From the NCBI GenBank assembly GCA_036924085.1, contig JAVGWX010000005.1, positions 93,131,764-93,195,763 on the forward strand: a stretch of 64,000 nt of DNA, read 5' to 3'. Made by a program: the position numbers and the translations under genes. This stretch comes from Ariolimax columbianus (lineage: Eukaryota > Mollusca > Gastropoda > Stylommatophora > Arionidae). This document shows positions 37,916 through 49,900 of the stretch, one piece after another (positions within the stretch are counted from its first letter, which is position 1; each line of letters opens with the position of its first letter). A model generated the notes under the pieces. The model was not told the DNA's origin. It saw only the letters and a program-made list of their open reading frames with translations, and made no database searches.

Positions 37916-40900
37916 CAGAGAAGAGAATTTAAGGACTGCTGAATATTGATACCCTATATATCCTCAATTGTGTTGTCCAAAATATCTGACAAAGACCATC
38001 TTATCACTGCCTATATTGCAATTTGTTTATGCATCTGAGCGTTAAAATGACACATACTTATGTATGTTATTGATTAACACTATACATACATTTTGTGATT
38101 TAAAATGTGTTAACTGGATCATGCAACACAAACATTACGATGCCTTCTCCACCAGCCCAGATGAGACAGTGCCAGGTGGTATTCAGTATTCGTTTGTGTG
38201 TCTATTTATTCTGATTTATTGGGTTTTTATATATTTCTGGTTCTTTATATTTCTGGGAGAATTCTGCGCATCGTATTCAAAGCATTCAACAACAGATCAG
38301 TTGAAAGTGGGAAATAAAATTGCAAGCGAAACTTGGCCAAACTCGAGATTTACTTACATCCTTGAAGCTCTTGTCTTCATGTTTAACTCGTTGTTGAATC
38401 CCACTTAATAAAGCACAAAAATACAAAATGGCAGGTCGATTTTTGTACCTGCCAATAACTTACAAAACCAATGTTGTTGAATGCTACCGTCGTGTCATCC
38501 AGTGTGTCTGCCTGTTATGTCTATCTTTGTTTGTCTGCGTTTTTTGTTTCGTTCCATCTGTGTAAGGAACCAGTTTGCGAAATTTAGAGTACACCAGTAG
38601 CTTTGGACCAGTGGAAATAGTTAAATTTTCAAATCTCTTCAACATTAATCATTTTCCATAATAAGCGTAGTATTCTGGCTTTTGTCAAGGTGATGATAGA
38701 AATTAATTTATGATGTCACTTTGATGAACATCCACGCTTCATACATAACGTCTCAAATAAATAATTCGTAATGAGAAATATAACTTGATACTCATTAAAA
38801 GTTTGTAGGAAATGTATTTGCTAAACACAAACTGGCATCCTGGTTAACATGCGTGGAATTTTCCCAGATTTGTGTCCATCTTGGTTTAAATTTAATAGAT
38901 CTGTGACTTACATAAACTCCCTATATTTGATCTTCAGGATATCCCTGTCAAATCTAGCACATCACCACAGTGTTATAATAAATTTAATTTTATCACAAAA
39001 GTATATTTTTATCAATTTTTTTAAAGGAACTCAAAACCAGCATGTACTTTTATATTTGGATTATAAAATGTCCAGAAAGTTGTAATATTTTTTAATGGAA
39101 AAATAATAGTTTCGTATTCGTTATGAAATACTGGTCTACTGGTGATTTGTTTACCCTAATTTCGCAGACTGTGTTCTGAAATTCTCCCAACTGAGCCATC
39201 TCAAGCAACACTATCGCTCTCATACTGGAGAGAAACCCTACAAGTGCACACACATGGGTAGGTACACCAGCTGTCTCGCTTTGATAGCACATGTATGTTC
39301 GATCGACATTACCTATTTTTTAAATAACAGTAAGAATGCAGGAATGTGCAATCCTTTTTTCGGTACGATGGTTGAACGCCGAGTTTATTGCGAATTGGGC
39401 CTGGTTGGTCCAAACCGAAATAAAATACCATAATAAACATGTTACTACACTTAGATTTACTAAATAGAAGTTTTGTCACATTGTTTGTTTACCGATCTAG
39501 CCATTAGAATGGTCGCGGTTAGGCTACCGATTCAGCAGTCAGGAGGGAATGGTTCGAACCTCGTCGAGGTGGCTGTTTTTACTTCGTTTTTTTTCTATTG
39601 GAAGTGAGTTTTTAAAAAATGGCGTGTAATCTGCGTGGCGACTGGTTTTTTTTCTTAATCATGTAAATCTATCCAGCCGAACCCCGGCAGTTGGAGAAAC
39701 GTTGGCATAATTGGTACCCCCACCCCTTCCCACATCTTTGTCCCATTACACCAATTAGGTAAACGTAGCCCCATACCGTACACTGCGTCGATAAAGCGTT
39801 AAAGACGTCAATTTATCGTAATAGGTCTAAACTTGTTTGTGAGGTCCTGGTGGCTAATTCCTTTCCATACGTTCATTTCTTGGCAGTAATCCAAGTACCC
39901 ATTTACAGCTAGGTCAACTGAGCCATGTCGATAGCGAGAGCCAAACCTGGTACATTTGCTATGAGGAGTGAGCGCTCTACCGCTCACACGTATTATTACC
40001 ACGCTTGCAATAATCTGTCAATAAAACCAGCAGTAAATCAAAAACCAGTATATTTTGAACTATTTCTAGAAGTCAATTTTATAAGCCCTTTCGTATTAAC
40101 AACAGTATACAATTTGTGAGAATGCGTGTTTCTTCTCAAATGTATAATATTAACACTCATTTATTATATTCTTATATCGCTCCCTCATTTTTTGTTGCGC
40201 AATTCATAGATTCCAAATAAAATACGAACAAAAAGTATTGCAACTAAAAACATGTGTGCACATTCCAAAATACAATTTTAACATTTTAATACGTTTTTAT
40301 CATACATCTTTGAAAGAATGTCTCAAATTCCTGCGAGTCGGTTTCAAGCCAGCTACCGTAACGTCTTTATACCTTGTTTATAAGACTGCAAAGTCCTGTT
40401 GACCTAATGAAATCGGTATGGTGAATTGTGGGTATTGATATTAGTGGGTACTGAGAATCACGTTGGACTGTGACCAACGTGCAATACAAACGGCGAGATT
40501 TACTTCATGTTGATTGTCATTACAGCAATTTAAACCTCTGTTGTGACAGTTTTTCCGCTTTAAATGAACTATAATTTACATGGATTGTATAGTTGATTTT
40601 ATTATTGACCACTTTGAGTAGACTTCGTGTTTTGGATGAAACTATGTGCCAGGCTAAACACGGCCTGGAGATCTAGGGTTGCACATGCCTCGATTAGATC
40701 ATTCATTTTTGTTTATTTTTGTATTTTTAAATATTTTTTTGCCTGCTGTGCTACCTGTCTTAACACCATTTGATAAAAGAGAGTCATACAATAAGGAACA
40801 ACAATGGTTCTCAGAAACAAGTCCCATAATCATTGTTCATTTTGCTTGCAAGCTTCTGCAGACAGTGAGCGAAATTAATGGCAGACTTATTTCAATGTAA

Positions 40901-43900
40901 ATTGTAATCTAAACTCAAGTAGGGTAAAGATGTACTCATACTAAATGAGAAATTGTGTTTACGAAGTTTTACTGCATGCATTTCATTTTCAAAGAAAGCA
41001 TTGAGTCAAGATTTTCAGACAATTTACTTTATCAGTGAAAAGCGAATTTATGTTTAATTAGAAACTTTTGGCCTAATTATGTCCTTCACTGTGGTACCGC
41101 AATTGGTCCGTAGTTGTTTAGAAAGGTTGAAACTTTATTCTTTTTGCAAAGCACAGTGCTTTCAACCACAGAGTATTTTGATGATATAATAAAGTCTAAA
41201 TAATGTCATGACGAATATTTAAAAGATCCCGTTGCTAGGTAACTAAATGCCCGCGTCCTGTTGACATTATTTTATGTCTTCGCCGCAAAGAGAAATTATA
41301 AGAATTTGCAAAATGTACATGTTAGAATCCTGTATTCATTCACAAATTTAAATGAACTTATTAGTTTCAAATCCCGCATTTATGCTTGAAACCGTACATT
41401 TATGCTACTCCAAATCACGTTCGCAGACTGCAGTCTGAAATTCTCTCAGTTGAGCCATCTGAAGCAACACTTTCGCTCACATACAGGCGAGAAACCCTAC
41501 AAATGTTTGCACTTGGGTATGTAATCCCATACTTACAATACTTAACTTATGCTAGAAATATGTCTAAGACTTTTGATAGAAAACGTTCAATTTGTACTAT
41601 TGTTAAACCAGTAAATAAAGTAACGTTTGTACTAAAGATATTGTTCGAAATTAATCCAAGCTGCTACTAAACATTATTACAGTGTTACAGTGGTTCCCAA
41701 ATATTTCTCCTTAGTAAAGCTGCTTGTGAATTACGTTTAGGTTAAGTTAATTGACCGAGTTATTTTTAGGAGTTCTCTTTTATGCAATAAAAACCATAAT
41801 TGGGTAATTGCTACAACAAGAGCATGCCGTACGGGATGACTAGCACTAACAGGGTTACCTAACTCCTTATTAATAGTAGAAAACGCTCCAATTCTGGGAA
41901 GACACCCATAATTTATACAAGCCCCAAAACTGTTGAGTATGAAGTAGTATTCTGTGTTTAAAAGAAATCTCTAGAAATAATATTCCAAATATGATATTGG
42001 AATAGAAGAGTGAAAAACTGGGGATCATAATAATAAGAAGGTAATGTTGAATGGGGTCAAGAATAAAAAGGAAACGTATTTTTAGCAAACTGACTTTCGT
42101 CAATTATATTTAGTTATCACAGAAACATATCCATCCATAACATGTTGTCATATTTGTACACTGCACCTTAGGAGAATCCCTTGTACTGGTCATCATTTTG
42201 AATTGATAGTGTAGACTAGTTGCCCTTAGCCTGAAGGATCTGTGAAGTGTCCAGTGGGAGTTCGCAAACCTAATCTTTATTTTTAAATTAGGTTTATAGT
42301 TCCCACAATCTCCCTGTTTTATTGGCAGAATGGGCATGCCATGACAAATTGACATTGACTTCAGGGAGTCCACAATCTAGAAAAGGTTGAGAGCCATTGG
42401 TTTAGACATTAAACAGTTGAATTGGTGATTAATATATTAATTAAGTTAACAGTAGCGAAAAATAAACAAAATAGTTACAAATTAAGCTAAGATTAACTAA
42501 ATAGATGTGCAACAAATAAACTACCGACAAAATGTTTAAAAAATACCAAATTAAAAGCCAGCGAAACAGGAAGTACAGCAAGGGTTAGGAAATTTAAAAT
42601 ATGTTAATCTTTGCACTTGAGAAGACCCAGTATCTGAGATTACACATTGGGAACCACTGTTAATGTGGTCCCTAGCCCTTGACCACACATGATGTCCATG
42701 TAGGGTTGTGAAAGCCATCTAGGGTCTCTCTGCAACAATTCTGTTTTGTAACTGTTTAGTTTCATTTTGCCAATCCAAATGCTGTACTACAGTGTCTAAT
42801 ATGTCATGATAAATTACTTAAAATTAAGATAAAGCTGTTGTAAACAAACAAATTTTCAAAGCGAAACGAGTGAGAGAAGTCATATTACCTTAATTTCGCA
42901 GACTGCGCGCAAAAATTTGCCCAGCTCAGCCACCTTCAACAACACACTCGCTTACATACAGGCGAGCGCCCATACAAGTGTAACCACCCTGGTACGTATG
43001 CACGTTTGTGTGTCTGCATGTGTGTGAGCGCACTAGGACAAGAAAGTATGTCTTTGATTTTGTGGGACTTAGTTAATTGTGTACACACAGAACGGGAGAG
43101 GCATTTTCTTACATACAATGGTAACCAAACAAAATGTCAGAAAGCAGGGAGTATTCCTCATCTTAAGATTAACTCAATCCTTTCTGCTTTGTCTTTTGGT
43201 AACTTTTATTATCAAACCAAGGGTGAAAATGCAAAATGGTCATTACAGCCAAGAGTTATCTAACATCTTCAACCGCAATGACAACATGAACCAAAATTAT
43301 TAAATTTCAAGGGCCATTATATCAAAATGTATATACTATAAATCTCTTTATTGTGAAAGCAAGAAAAACATATCTCTATGGATTTTATTGATTTATTGTA
43401 ACTAAGATGTAACCTCAGATCAAACAGTTTTGAATGATGGCTGCTGGGCATCATTGCTTTTTGTAGGACGTTTTTGGTCAAAACTCAAACATATTAATTA
43501 TGCATACCATCATATAGAGATATATTTTGGTATGAATACAGGTCACAGAACTTTTGCGCTGGCCATATATTTGGTCTCCAAGTTGGCAGTTGGACTACTC
43601 TAGGTAATGATCATAAGCTGTACACTAACTTCATCTAAAATGTACGAAGATCACCAAAAGTCTACAATCTTCCCCATGTGAATGACACACAAACAACCAA
43701 TCCATTTTGGTCAATGCAACTGATTAACATATTGCTTGAATTCAAATAACTTTCTGTACAGATTTTCGGGTAAACCAGGAATATGTGAATCATTTATATA
43801 GTTAAACTCTTTTTTTGTGAGTTTAAGAGCTCAGCTCTTAAATTTTGCTTCACCAATATCAGCTTCCCTGCTACAATTTAATCTGACCGTATAACTGAAA

Positions 43901-46900
43901 TACTGAGTTGTACCTGTGTTTTGGTATCTGCTTAATTTCTGAAAAATGATTACTTAAAATGTTAGACTAGAAATGTTACAAGCTGCCATCAATGAGATTT
44001 CCTTGTTGCTGCGAAAGTATTTTGTTTGTCTGTCATGTGATTGTTAGTCTACAAGTACATGTTTCATTCTCATATCATTTGCTCCTCATGGGTCTCCTTG
44101 ACCATAGGCATTATAACACCTGAATATCCAGTTCTTGTCATTTGGATCACACAGAATCGATTGACTTGTTTAACTGATTGTTTTACTCTTTAGTTGTTAA
44201 TTAGGTGTCAATGCAAGAAGGTCTTTAAATGTATCTGTCGTATCTTATTGTATATTTTAACCAACAAAATCCCAGCCAATACTTTGTTAATTAGTTGTCA
44301 TATTGAATGTGTCTCTAAGTATATTATTGTGTGTTATCAGTTGCAACTTACTGACTATTTAACCTATAAAATCCCAGTCAATACTTTGTAAATTAGTTTT
44401 GATTGTGAGTATTTCAATTAATATGTGTCTGTTGTAGTACATTATTATCAACACTTGTACAATAATTTTTTACCATGTTTCTTGGTCTTTTGTTTCATTT
44501 TGTGGTCATTAGTGATTGTAGTTTTAGTGATATGATAATGAGAAAACAGAACATTCAAGGCATAAGTTAAATAAGTATAAACAGATTACAGGAATTAATT
44601 GACGCATTAATCAACTACACTTTGCAGTGCCAATGCTTTAGCAATGTGTATATCATATATGTACACGTGCTACTATTTTGTCTACATGAACTGTGAAAAC
44701 AGCCTCATCTGTCTTCAACATGTGGCATTGGTAGTAAAATGGCAACAAATTCAGTTTACTTTTGAACATTTGAGCACTCTCAATATTTACTAACTCAGTC
44801 ATTTTGTCATTCATTTTCCATATCTTCCTTTTATATCGTTCCCCAGTTGTTTTTTTCATTAATCTTTCATATTGTCAGTAGGTTTTTGTTTATAGAATGT
44901 ATAGTATGTCTCCTTTTTTCTGTTTTCGTTACCAGTGGTGATCTTGTAACAATTCTCCATCATATTTCCTCAGCTAACTGCTTAAGGAATCTATAGTACA
45001 TCTAGCACTTTCATTGAGAACCACATCTCCTTTACTGGATTTGATTATTCTCTGTTTATTTATTCATTTCCCAAGATTATCACATGTGCAACATAATTTG
45101 ACAATATCTATTTTCTCCATTCGTTGTTGGAGTCTTGTTTACTAGTGGATTTAGTTTTTGTTTATCAATTTTGTTTGAACTTGATTTTCATTTACAGTTA
45201 ATTAATTTCTTTGAGCTTCACTTTTAATTATAGAATTGCACTGCTGTTTCACTTAAATTTGATATCGCTTGATTAAACTTAAACAAACTGAAAGCATATG
45301 TTATCAGTGCCAGCAATTTTGTGTCCGTTATATGTTTGTAATTGTGCATTCTTTCTGTCTGCAGGTTGTGGAAAGGCTTTCTCCCAGCTGTCTAATTTGC
45401 AATCTCACTCACGCTCACATATGACGGACAAACCGTTCCGATGCAACTCATGCTACAAGTGCTATGCAGATGAACAGTCTCTGCGGGAGCACATCCCCAA
45501 ACACTCAGACACCAAGCATCTCAAAACACATATTTGTCATATATGTGGCAAATCTTACACGCAAGTATGTTCTTTTATTTTGGTGTCCATTTATGACATA
45601 TTGAGTAAAATATGTTTTTAATTTTAGATGGGTATTCCAATGTCTATTTATTGGTGAGAAAAGAAGAGAAACACGTCACCATGCTATACATCTAGTGAAA
45701 CAGGATAAGGATTCGAGATTATGAAAAAGAAGATACAGAAAGAATTCTCAAAGGAGGAGAAAGCACAACCCAAAATGAAGCCAAGACAACATATCAAGAA
45801 AGAAATGAATGATTTTTTTAAAAACAATGACAAATGGCATGGAAAACATCCAGAATCTGATATAGCAATAGCATACCACTTCTTGCTTGGAAAAAATTCA
45901 AATTACAATAGTCAGCGTTCAATTTGGCTTACTGAAGATTTAAATATTCCCCTGGCGGGCAAACTGTTGGCTCCATGAGAGAAACTGAGCATCATCGTAA
46001 TCTTCTATAACCCATTTTGGGTTAACTGTCATGAAATAGCCATGAAATGGACCACAAGTTTTATGAAGAAAATAGATGTGGTTATTTGAGTGTTTAACTA
46101 TACGAAGATGAGAGAAGCCTGCAACAGCCCACCAACTTTCATAATGAAAAAATATGTGGTTATGTCAGAGATAAACTGTATATTGATGAGAAAGGCCTAA
46201 AACAGATCCCAAGTTTCATGATGGAAAAATATGTGATGTCAGAGATAAACTGTATATTGATGAGAAAGGCCTAAAACAGATCCCAAGTTTCATGATGGAA
46301 AAATATGTGATGTCAGAGATAAACTGTATATTGATGAGAAAGGCCTAAAACAGATCCCAAGTTTCATGATGGAAAAATATGTGATGTCAGAGATAAACTG
46401 TATATTGATGAGAAAGGCCTAAAACAGACTCCAAGTTTCATGATAGAAAAATATGTGATGTCAAAGATAAACTGTATATTGATGAGAAAGGCCTAAAACA
46501 GACTTCAAGTTTCATGATGGAAAAATATGTGGTTATGTCAGAGATAAACTGTATACTGATGAGAGCAGTCTGAAACAGATCACACATTTCATGGGGAAAT
46601 AGATGTGGTTATGCAAGAGTGATCAATGAACAACTGTATGAGAAATAATTGGACCGTATACTACACTTTGCATGTTGCAAACAGCAATTATGGAGAGTTG
46701 TGTATTGGTTAGTAATTTGATTATGTTGATCAAAGTGATAGAGAAACCACCAATTCAGGAGCTGGTAATTGCTATGGTGCAGACTTCCTACCAGGAGAAG
46801 TGATGTTCTGCCAGACGGCCTAGTTTATATTGTGAATGTCTGCTGTGAATAAATGTTTGTTGGCTGTAGAATGGTGATTCAATGCTTATTGCACATGTTA

Positions 46901-49900
46901 GACAGAAGCAGTCCATATTGGGTGGACTTATCGTGAGAAAAGAAGAGTTAGGATGCATTGTAACAAGAGGCAATGCTCCTGGAAATAAGGCAGAGGAAGA
47001 TTTAGTATTGCCTGTGTCTGACCAGGTCCTGAAAGAATAGTAACATGTAATTGCACTGTAACCTGCCAGGTCCGTAGGTAGTGCCTGGGTTAAAGAGAAT
47101 AGGCCAGTTTATCATAAAAGGTGACCAAATGTTGCTGCTGTTGTTGTTCAAGGCTACCCATGCCGAGTTGAGTTGTCTCTTGATAATATTTGTTTGGTAG
47201 CGGTTAACAGTGACTTCTGACATCTCAATGTGTTCTTGGGAAGGTAAAGATTGCTGTGAAACAGCATGTTTCTAAGAGTCCAAATGAGAACATGAGGTGG
47301 ACGTCTTAATCAACATGGTTCACCTGACCCTAATTATGTTATACTCCCAATGATCATGTAAAACTATGAAACTACCACTGCACATTGTCAGAGACAGACT
47401 TCTTGTTAGTGGCTAGCTATATCAGTGGCCCTTCATCACATGAAGTAAAAGGGAGCACCATAATCATCAACCTGCCAGGGGGGGCAGAAGATGCAGCACA
47501 GATAATGAGCTGACAGCAGTCAGCGACTTAGAGCTGGCTGCTTGCATCTGGGTCAGCAAACTAAAGCTTGCCAAGATTCTATTCCATTTCCAAAAAGTTG
47601 CCCTGGAAATAGACTGCACTAGTGTAGTCTGGCTAACAGAATAGGGATCTCAGTGGAAAAGCAAACATAGTACCCAAAAAAGCCAGCTGAAACTGGATGT
47701 GTTGAGCTGATAGGCAGGTAAACTGTGACACAATGCCCTTTTAAGGGCAAAAGCTGAAGAAGAAAAACCTGCCAGGCATACCATTAGAAACAGCTAAAGA
47801 TGACGAGATACTTCTTCTTCTTCTTCTTTGTTCGTTCTCAATCTCCCACTACCAAACCCTGAAAGGGCTTAAGTAGCAGAATGTAGTCCAGAGAACGGAA
47901 TGCGTTGTGTCGTAGTTTACAGCTTGGCTGCGATATTTGCACCTTTCGGTCCAACACATCCGACTTCAGCAAGCATTTTTTTTAGTACTGGGTTAGCATT
48001 CCCTCTTCAATCCCTTCTCCTTAGCCAGTCTGCCCTACTGCAGCCTGTTATCCAGGATCACCACGTGGAGGTGTAGAAGGGTCTTGGCAGCTATGGTTCG
48101 CTGGCCCTGACGCTAGCAGTCAGCTATAGGTCGCTGACCACTGCAGCATCTTGATCCCGACGAGATACAAGGCTGGTTACCCTATCCTGTTGAAACTATA
48201 AAATAGATGTGACTGTTTGAGGGATAAATTGTATGGTGTTGAGGGAAACCTGAGACAGATCTCTAGTTTTGTGGGCGAAATAGATGTGACTGTTTGAGGG
48301 ATAAATTGTATGGTGACGAGGGAAACCTGAGACAGATCTCTAGTTAAATGAAGGAAATATATTTGATTGTTTGAGAATTAATGACAAAGAAGAAGAAACC
48401 TGTAAAAATACAAATCAATTAAATTGATTTTCTCAGAACTAGACTAGATATATGTGGAACTGCAACATAGCCACACTGTTTCTTACCTTTTATGGCATGC
48501 TCTTAGTGGGGCAGTTGTCATAATCATGTCATTGTCAGAACTGTCAATTTGTTGTCATTATGAGTGGTACATGCGATGAAATGAATAGGTCCACTGTCAC
48601 CTTCCAGGCATGTCATTAAAGGTGACCAAAGAGGGTTGTGCAACCTCATACAGAAAGAAAATATTGCTCAGTTTCTATGAATAGAAAACCTGGGGAGGCG
48701 AAGACATTTTTCATGTGCCATCTGGGTGGTCGTTTATATTTTCAGTCCATGCCTCTGTAGTGGTTCTTTAACACCATCAATCCATCCTATTCATGGACTT
48801 TCTCTTGCTCTACTGTCAGTTATCTTAGTCTCACATTGTGGATCGGTTTGGTGGCACACTTGTTATATGATCAAAATAACCAAGCCATTTCTGTATTACT
48901 ATATAAGCCATGAATTGTTAGATAAATTGTATAAACTTAACAAGGTCCGACAATGGAGGCACACTACATACATCAGCAAGATGCAACCCTGATGTTTTTA
49001 AAATAGCCATGAATCTCAAAATACTCAATATCACAAATTATCCAATCTCTGAAAATATATGTAATCTCAAAATACGAGAGAGTCAAAAGTTAACCTTAAT
49101 ATTGTTTTATTAACAAAATATGATAAATTAAGGTTATTTTTTTACTTTTTCTCATACTTACATTTAAAAAAATAAATAGAATTTCAAACATTAGCCAAGC
49201 GGTAGAATGTTCTCTTCTCATGGCAAATGCACCAAGTCTGATTTTTTTTTATCGACCAGCTCCAGTCAATATCTGGCTTACTGTTATAACTTAACTTAAA
49301 GTCTTTATACTGGTTTAGAAGACTCTGCAGAGTCTGTATACAACCAATTTCATTTACATCACCTTGCTCTAAAAGCTATGCTCATCCAATTTATTCTTAA
49401 ATGCATTAACCATCCCTGCCTCCACTACCTTACATGGCAATGCATTCCAAGCATTCACCACTCTCACTCTCTGACTAAAAAAATATTTTCTAATATCTAA
49501 TCTGGACCTCTCTTTAATCAACTTGTAGTTATGCCCTTTTGTTCTTGTGGGTGGCTGTATTTTAAAAAAACTTGTTATAGTCTAATTTATCCATTCCTCT
49601 GATCATCTTATAAACCTGTATTAAGTCACCATGAATTCTTCTTTCTTCTGGACACTATAGGCCAGTTTTTCTGAGTCTTTCCTCATAACTGTAATTCTGA
49701 AATCCCACTATCAGCTTTGTCGCTCTTTTTTGTATTCTTTCCAGCATGTTTATATCCGCTCTATGATAAGGACTCCACACCTGTAAACAGTACTCTAATC
49801 TAGGTCTAACTAATGCTTTATACAGTTTGACTATCACTTCCTTGCTCCTATGTTTAATATTTCTTTTTATCATACCTAACATTGCATTTGCCTTTTTCAC

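Larger units (their letters stand above)
22812..39167 (+). other. Intron A-B (16.4 kb), repeat-filled
   Basis: The donor is gtgagt at 22812 and the acceptor is aatttcgcag ending at 39167. A (TGTC)n tract starts about 20 bp inside the donor. The intron contains a LINE (23500-24735), a full R1 SINE-like element with target duplication, I-type and RTE-type LINE scraps, two long TA/TG tracts, and minisatellites with units of 53, 42, 20, 33, 27 and 44 bp. I searched by eye for further finger exons (QLSHL-type coding followed by a GT donor) and saw none. Confidence 0.85.
41517..42901 (+). other. Intron C-D (1.4 kb)
   Basis: Donor gtatgt, acceptor ccttaatttcgcag. About 70 percent of it is the TIR-bounded element at 41687-42660. 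Confidence 0.85.

Noticed and set aside
39495..39580. Functional tRNA gene
   Set aside because: B box is good but the T-stem and acceptor stem do not pair convincingly; SINE head fits better.
45721..45978. Alternative terminal exon after exon E
   Set aside because: Reading on from exon E hits a stop at about 45620, and no acceptor joins this frame in phase 0 convincingly.
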